From contig JAFSBF010000085.1 of the NCBI GenBank assembly GCA_017441965.1, positions 1 to 18,205 on the forward strand: DNA of 18,205 nt, in the 5' to 3' direction. Below the pieces are notes generated by a model. The model was not told where the DNA came from. It did not search any database and saw only the letters and a program-made list of their open reading frames with translations. Both the position numbers and the translations under genes were made by a program. This document shows, piece after piece, positions 14,186 to 18,205 of this stretch. The stretch is from Clostridia bacterium. Its GTDB lineage: Bacteria > Bacillota > Clostridia > UMGS1883. The stretch's first letter is position 1; each line of letters opens with the position of its first letter.

Positions 14186-17065
14186 ATGAAAAAACTCGTC
14201 TTTTTATTAAGCTTAATACTGACTATACTTTCGGGCTTTGCCGCACGTGCAGAGGGCGAGATTTTTTCATTTTCGTTTTCTTCTGAAAAAGAGGCACTTT
14301 CGTGGTCAGGCGGATACTTTGATGAATCTAATCCCTTTGGCGAGGGACAGAGTATTTTCCTGAATAACCCCTTTGGTGAAGTAAAAAACGATAAAGCCAC
14401 ACACGTACTTGACTACAGCTCAAAAATCCAGCTTGAGGAAGGAAATGTTTACACATTAAGCGGATATGCATTAAATCCGCTCAGCATACATTCCCCCTCT
14501 GTACGCACTCAGGCATCTCTTGAGGCAGGTGCAAATACTGTTATTGTAAATATAAATGGCAGCGGTGACGAATGGGCACCCTTTTCCACCACCTTTTATG
14601 CAGGTGAAACGGGAACATACAACCTTTCACTGCATTTTGCAGACGGGGCATCCGATTTTGGTTTCTTTGTAGATGAGCTTACCCTCGCTAAGACAAGCTG
14701 CATACTCTCCTCCCTCAAAATTTTAGGGCAGAATGAAATTCTTATTCCTGCAACAGAAAGTGTAAAAACATATTTTAAACCTGTGCTTATTACATCAGAC
14801 GGTTTAACCGTTTATCCGCTCATTGATAAATCAATCTATGCTTCGGCATCGGCGCACGACGGGGTAATATTTAACCCTTCGGATTTTTCGCTTGCCGTAA
14901 ATTCTACTGCAGTTTCAGGTACACAAATTACAATCAGCTGTACTTTGCGTAATTTCCAGAATCTTGCCCCTGCAACGCACATAGTGAAGCTTACCGATAA
15001 TATGCTTGATGGCAATGATTTTGTTGGCGGGAATATTTTATGGGAAACCTCTGCAAAGCTTGAAACAATTTCGCAGGATGGAAATTCATTTCTCTCACTT
15101 CCAACTAATGACTATGGTGATTTCGGCTATTTTTCCACACTGACATATGAAACGCCGCAGCTTTTACTGGAGGGTGTTTTATACGTTCTGCACGCACGTG
15201 TAAAATCTGACAGCGACACTCCTCTTCCTGCAATATATGCAAAAAACACGGCAAAGCTTATTGATAACACGGTTTTCTTTAACATAAAAGATATATCAGG
15301 TAAAGAATGGCGTGATGTTTTCACTGCCTTTGTTCCTGAGGTGAGCGGTGTTTACAATATAGCCGTAAACCTTTGCTCAACATATGACACTACCGTTTTT
15401 ATTGATGATATCCGTCTGTGCAGCGAAATCATTGCACCACAGTATATTACGCTTCATGCACCGGGAAATATTGCAATTCCCGATACCGCGACAAGCTACA
15501 ATGTTTCTGCATTTGTGCGTGATCAGCTTGGAAATATTCTTGACGGAAAGAGTGTTTCTGTTTTCCTTGAAAACGCAACCGAGTCTGTCTATTTTAATCC
15601 GGAAGCAAACCTTCTTACTGTTCTTCCCGATGCTGCTGCAGGAAAATATACACTTCTTGCGCTATGCACCGATACCCCATCTATAAGTGCACGCCTTGAC
15701 ATTAGCATAAGCTTTGACTATGTAGGTGACGGAGGTTTTGAAAACACAGTTCCAAACGAGTGGTGGATGGTCTCCTCCCCGTATGAGGCTGATTTATATA
15801 TGCGCTTTGACGGATATTCAAGACGTGCTCTGATAAACTGCTACGGCAGTTATTTTATGCTGCTTAATAACTCCTATGTTCACCTTATGGAAAATTCAGC
15901 ATATGTTTTTAATTCAAATTTCTCTTCATCTGAGGATTGTACCGTTACGGCATTTATAGAAACTCTTGACGGCGAAATGCTCCCCCTTGTGCAGTTTCAT
16001 ATACCTCAGGGACATATGCTTGACGAAAAGCTCGCCCCTGAGCTTTTCCTCGCAGAAAAAGAGTGTGTAGGAAGACTGTTTTTATATATTGAGGCTGATA
16101 ATGCGCAAAGATTTTCTGTATATGCTGATAATATATCTCTGAAAAAGGCTGCCGTAATGGCAGGAAACCCCCATATTACAGGCTCGCCGTATGTAAATGG
16201 CAGTGCACAGGCACAATTTTCTTTTCTCAATACTGTTGCACAAAACAGCGATACCTCTGCCTGCGTGGTTATGTGGTATGTTTCAGATAATGCCCAGGGA
16301 CCCTACACACCTGTTGAAAACAGTGGTACTAACATATATTTTGATACTTCATTTTTCAATAAATATGTTTATTTCGAGGTTATACCCGTTTGTCCCATAA
16401 CAGGCTTTTCGGGTGAAGGTGTACGCTGTGCTCCCTTTCTCATAACATATGATTATCTTGAAAACCCATATTCTCCGTCGCAGGGAAGCATAATCACCTT
16501 GCCGAAATTTGAATCCCCGGAAGCATCTTCATATTTTGAAGATACGCAAAATCATTGGGGACGTGATTATATAAACATTCTTGCCCACAATGATATTATA
16601 AACGGAAAGGCACAAAACCACTTTGCCCCTGACGAGGGTGTAACACGTGCGGAATTTGCAAAAATGCTTTCCTGCACTTTTAACATACGTCCGTATACCG
16701 ATTTTAAAATGTTTAATGACGTAGCAAAGAAAGACTGGTTTTATGAATATGTAACGGCACTGAGCCTTGCAGGGATAACGGGCGGCACCTCCTCTGATAT
16801 GTTTTCACCACATTCATATGTCACAAGGGAGCAGGCAAGTGCAATGCTTGTGCGTATATGTGAAAAGGCGGGTAAAAAAGTATTACCCCTTACGCACGTT
16901 TTCACAGACAAAGAAAGCATATCTTCCTGGGCAGAGGACTTTGTTTTAAAGGCAGCAGCCCTTGGAATAATTAAGGGCGATCAGAACGGTGCTTTCAGAG
17001 GACAGGACATTACCACACGTGCTGAAGCAGCAGCACTTATCGTAAGACTACTGGAGGTTATGTAG
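14186..17065 (+). CDS. Secreted surface protein with jelly-roll-like modules and three C-terminal SLH domains
   Basis: A 959-residue exported protein with a signal peptide (1 to about 22, ending ARA-EG). Three modules end in the same strand pattern (GFFVDELTLAK, TVFIDDIRLCS, FSVYADNISLKK) at about 25-170, 275-415 and 515-655, each resembling carbohydrate-binding jelly rolls (CBM4/9-like). Ig-like segments lie between them, and a segment at about 660-755 holds VMWYVSDNAQGPYTPV, common in clostridial surface proteins. Three S-layer-homology domains follow at about 782-835, 841-890 and 905-955 (FEDTQNHWGRDYI, FNDVAKKDWFYEYV, FTDKESISSWAEDF), anchoring the protein to pyruvylated wall polymer. No catalytic domain is recognised, so it is likely a structural or glycan-binding surface protein. 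The TVP38-like gene starts 1 nt after its stop. Confidence 0.9.
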   Translation: MKKLVFLLSLILTILSGFAARAEGEIFSFSFSSEKEALSWSGGYFDESNPFGEGQSIFLNNPFGEVKNDKATHVLDYSSKIQLEEGNVYTLSGYALNPLSIHSPSVRTQASLEAGANTVIVNINGSGDEWAPFSTTFYAGETGTYNLSLHFADGASDFGFFVDELTLAKTSCILSSLKILGQNEILIPATESVKTYFKPVLITSDGLTVYPLIDKSIYASASAHDGVIFNPSDFSLAVNSTAVSGTQITISCTLRNFQNLAPATHIVKLTDNMLDGNDFVGGNILWETSAKLETISQDGNSFLSLPTNDYGDFGYFSTLTYETPQLLLEGVLYVLHARVKSDSDTPLPAIYAKNTAKLIDNTVFFNIKDISGKEWRDVFTAFVPEVSGVYNIAVNLCSTYDTTVFIDDIRLCSEIIAPQYITLHAPGNIAIPDTATSYNVSAFVRDQLGNILDGKSVSVFLENATESVYFNPEANLLTVLPDAAAGKYTLLALCTDTPSISARLDISISFDYVGDGGFENTVPNEWWMVSSPYEADLYMRFDGYSRRALINCYGSYFMLLNNSYVHLMENSAYVFNSNFSSSEDCTVTAFIETLDGEMLPLVQFHIPQGHMLDEKLAPELFLAEKECVGRLFLYIEADNAQRFSVYADNISLKKAAVMAGNPHITGSPYVNGSAQAQFSFLNTVAQNSDTSACVVMWYVSDNAQGPYTPVENSGTNIYFDTSFFNKYVYFEVIPVCPITGFSGEGVRCAPFLITYDYLENPYSPSQGSIITLPKFESPEASSYFEDTQNHWGRDYINILAHNDIINGKAQNHFAPDEGVTRAEFAKMLSCTFNIRPYTDFKMFNDVAKKDWFYEYVTALSLAGITGGTSSDMFSPHSYVTREQASAMLVRICEKAGKKVLPLTHVFTDKESISSWAEDFVLKAAALGIIKGDQNGAFRGQDITTRAEAAALIVRLLEVM

Positions 17066-17066
17066 T

Positions 17067-17717
17067 ATGACTAAAAAAATTATCAATACACTTGCCTTAA
17101 TACTCTATGCTGTTCTTATCTTTGTAATTTTTGTAAGTACTCGTGATTTTTCAATTGATAAGCTTCTCTCCTACTCACCCGAAAGTCCTTTACTCGCAGC
17201 ATTTTTTCTATTTGGACTTTATGCACTAAAGAGCATCAGTGTTGTTTTTCCAATTATATTGCTCCAGATAGCAAGCGGTTTTCTGTTTCCCGCACCGATT
17301 GCACTCTTAATTAACTTAACAGGTGCAGTAATTGATTTTACAATCCCCTACTTTCTTGGGAAATTTACAGGTGCAGATGCGGCAGAGAAGAAAATTGCAA
17401 AAAATCCTGCTTTAACAAAGCTTTTTGAAAAGCAGCACAAGCACGAATTTTTCCTGACATTCTTTCTTCGTGTTATAAGCTGTCTTCCCGCTGACCTTGT
17501 AAGTATGTATCTTGGCACGCTTAAATTTAAGTTTGACCGCTACCTTATTGCAAGTATGCTGGGAACGCTCCCCGGGCTTGTTCCCGCAACCTTTATGGGG
17601 CAAAGCATTACAGACCCTCTTTCACCTGAGTTTATAACTGCACTTTTAATTACAATTATTTGCTCAGTTTTATCGTTTTTAATATATTATATTTATACAA
17701 AGAAGAAGGAGAATTGA
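17067..17717 (+). CDS. TVP38/TMEM64 (VTT/DedA-like) family membrane protein
   Basis: A 216-residue integral membrane protein. It has an N-terminal helix, a helical pair around FPIILLQIASGFLFP, the glycine-rich re-entrant region GAVIDFTIPYFLGKFTG, and the family motif FFLRVISCLPADLVSMYLG followed by GTLPGLVPATFMG. TVP38/VTT proteins are thought to move or flip lipids or to maintain membrane homeostasis; the bacterial substrate here is unknown. The ATG follows the SLH-protein stop by 1 nt with GGAGG 9 nt upstream inside the previous gene, so the two are transcribed together and probably translationally coupled. The final codons form the left arm of a 23-bp perfect inverted repeat. Confidence 0.9.
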   Translation: MTKKIINTLALILYAVLIFVIFVSTRDFSIDKLLSYSPESPLLAAFFLFGLYALKSISVVFPIILLQIASGFLFPAPIALLINLTGAVIDFTIPYFLGKFTGADAAEKKIAKNPALTKLFEKQHKHEFFLTFFLRVISCLPADLVSMYLGTLKFKFDRYLIASMLGTLPGLVPATFMGQSITDPLSPEFITALLITIICSVLSFLIYYIYTKKKEN

Positions 17718-17747
17718 CTTTTGCCAATTCTCCTTCTTCTTTGTATA
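17694..17747. repeat. 23-bp perfect inverted repeat at the end of the TVP38-like gene
   Basis: Bases 17694-17716 are the exact reverse complement of 17725-17747, with an 8-nt loop (ACTTTTGC). The left arm includes the last codons and part of the stop of the gene. There is no T-run after it, so it is not a standard intrinsic terminator, although so stable a hairpin would strongly affect the 3' end of the transcript. Confidence 0.9.
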
Positions 17748-17761
17748 TCTTATAACATAGG

Positions 17762-17833
17762 AAATTGCGTGCGGAAAGTACGCAATTTTGCTTGTTTCAA
17801 ACAAGCGAACCGACCTGCCCCCAAGAGTGGGGG
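17762..17833. repeat. Three successive hairpins in the convergent intergenic region
   Basis: AAATTGCGT/ACGCAATTT (17762-17770 with 17780-17788, followed by TTT on the plus strand), GCTTGTTT/AAACAAGC (17790-17806, one-base centre) and CCCCC/GGGGG (17818-17833). They lie between two convergent genes. The last is in a G/C-rich stretch that contrasts with the AT-rich surroundings and may belong to a dispersed palindromic element. Confidence 0.6.
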
Positions 17834-17846
17834 TCGGGGGGCTGAT

Positions 17847-17865
17847 GCGTTAAAAACGCTTTTTT
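17847..17865 (+). terminator. Rho-independent terminator of the SLH/TVP38 operon
   Basis: GCGTT-AAA-AACGC (17847-17859) is followed by six T. It overlaps the stop codon of the convergent minus-strand SCP2-like gene. No T-run follows it on the minus strand, so it appears to act only on the plus strand. Confidence 0.7.
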
Positions 17866-18205
17866 ATTTCACAATATCCTTTGCCACTTTATTTGAAGGT
17901 TTTTTTGTCATTTCAACAATTTCCTTTTCTGCCTTGGTGGTCTTTTTTGCTACCGCTTTTTTTACAGGTTTTTTGGCAGTTTCTTTTTTTGCCACAGTTT
18001 TCTTTGTCGCCTTTTTTACAAGTGAGAAGAGCCTCAGAGCGGCTTCTGTATCACCCTCAAGCATCAATATCCCGTCACCAATACTCTCTTGGGGTGTTTT
18101 CTCCCCTTTTATAATTTTTTCAAGCTCCTCACCCGTTACAATAATCTTTACATCACGGTCATAATATTCATACGGTTCTACAAGAAGCTTTCCATCAGTG
18201 ATTTG
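17864..18205 (-). CDS. SCP2-like protein with lysine/alanine-rich histone-H1-like tail (5' end outside window)
   Basis: The C-terminal 113 residues of a gene that enters from the right edge. The first part, GKLLVEPYEYDRDVKIIV, then GEELEKIIKGEKTPQES and MLEGDTEAALRLFSLV, matches the SCP2 sterol-carrier-like fold: beta strands with a VEPYEYxDRDV pattern, then a helix and a GD-x-x-x-AL ending. After LFSLV come about 50 residues rich in Lys, Ala and Thr (repeats of AKKTxxK and KKPVKKAV) like the tails of histone H1-like proteins and some bacterial HU proteins, suggesting nucleic-acid or polyanion binding. The frame is continuous to base 18205, so the internal TTG at 18065-18067 is not the start. 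The ligand is unknown. Confidence 0.75.
   Translation of the reverse strand, partial: QITDGKLLVEPYEYYDRDVKIIVTGEELEKIIKGEKTPQESIGDGILMLEGDTEAALRLFSLVKKATKKTVAKKETAKKPVKKAVAKKTTKAEKEIVEMTKKPSNKVAKDIVK

Noticed and set aside
13975..14400. A 141-codon open frame on the minus strand across the ileS/SLH intergenic region
   Set aside because: It crosses the strong SLH promoter and signal-peptide coding region, has no recognisable domain and no ribosome binding site at its start; only the short out-of-frame ORF inside it was kept as a weak candidate.

Overview
The window looks like chromosomal DNA of an AT-rich, low-GC, endospore-forming Gram-positive bacterium of the class Clostridia. The evidence is a spore-coat-type SPOCS (DUF3794) protein with a LysM tail, an S-layer-homology surface protein, an HPr with both His15 and Ser46, a T-box leader before ileS, and strong AGGAGG-type ribosome binding sites. 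I cannot place it below class. No insertion sequence, phage gene, CRISPR array, tRNA or rRNA was seen. The content is mostly housekeeping with several regulatory regions.

Layout. (1) 1-4267, minus strand: a tight five-gene run, read right to left as an exported ComEC-like metallo-beta-lactamase lipoprotein, a cysteine-rich flavodoxin-family protein, MurD (TTG start), an M42 aminopeptidase, and the start of a second M42 peptidase cut by the window edge. (2) 4320-4648: a monocistronic HPr gene with a near-consensus promoter and its own terminator. (3) 4649-4961: a rich intergenic region with two inverted repeats, a sigma-A-like promoter, a possible ~85-nt small RNA containing an anti-Shine-Dalgarno stretch, and a SigE-like promoter. 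(4) 4962-6487, plus strand: the SPOCS-LysM protein, whose LysM part is in a different frame from the rest; a bidirectional terminator follows the frame-corrected stop. (5) 6626-10359, minus strand: a subtilisin-like secreted protease, rimM, trmD, azlC and azlD, packed with overlaps or short gaps. (6) 10430-13872, minus strand: a eukaryote-like (type 2) isoleucyl-tRNA synthetase behind a perfect-consensus promoter and an isoleucine-specifier T-box leader ending in a strong terminator. (7) 14138-17865, plus strand: a large secreted SLH protein followed by a TVP38/TMEM64-type membrane protein, then a 23-bp perfect inverted repeat, a group of hairpins and a terminator. (8) 17864-18205, minus strand: the end of an SCP2-like protein with a lysine/alanine-rich histone-H1-like tail.

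How it fits together. The ileS leader should sense uncharged tRNA-Ile, and azlC/azlD (branched-chain amino-acid export) lie downstream in the same direction, although nothing seen directly links the two. rimM and trmD keep their usual order but lack rpsP and rplS. The least explained elements are the candidate small RNA at 4808-4899, the atypical T-box element of the ileS leader, the SPOCS-LysM frameshift, and the long perfect hairpin at the end of the TVP38-like gene.
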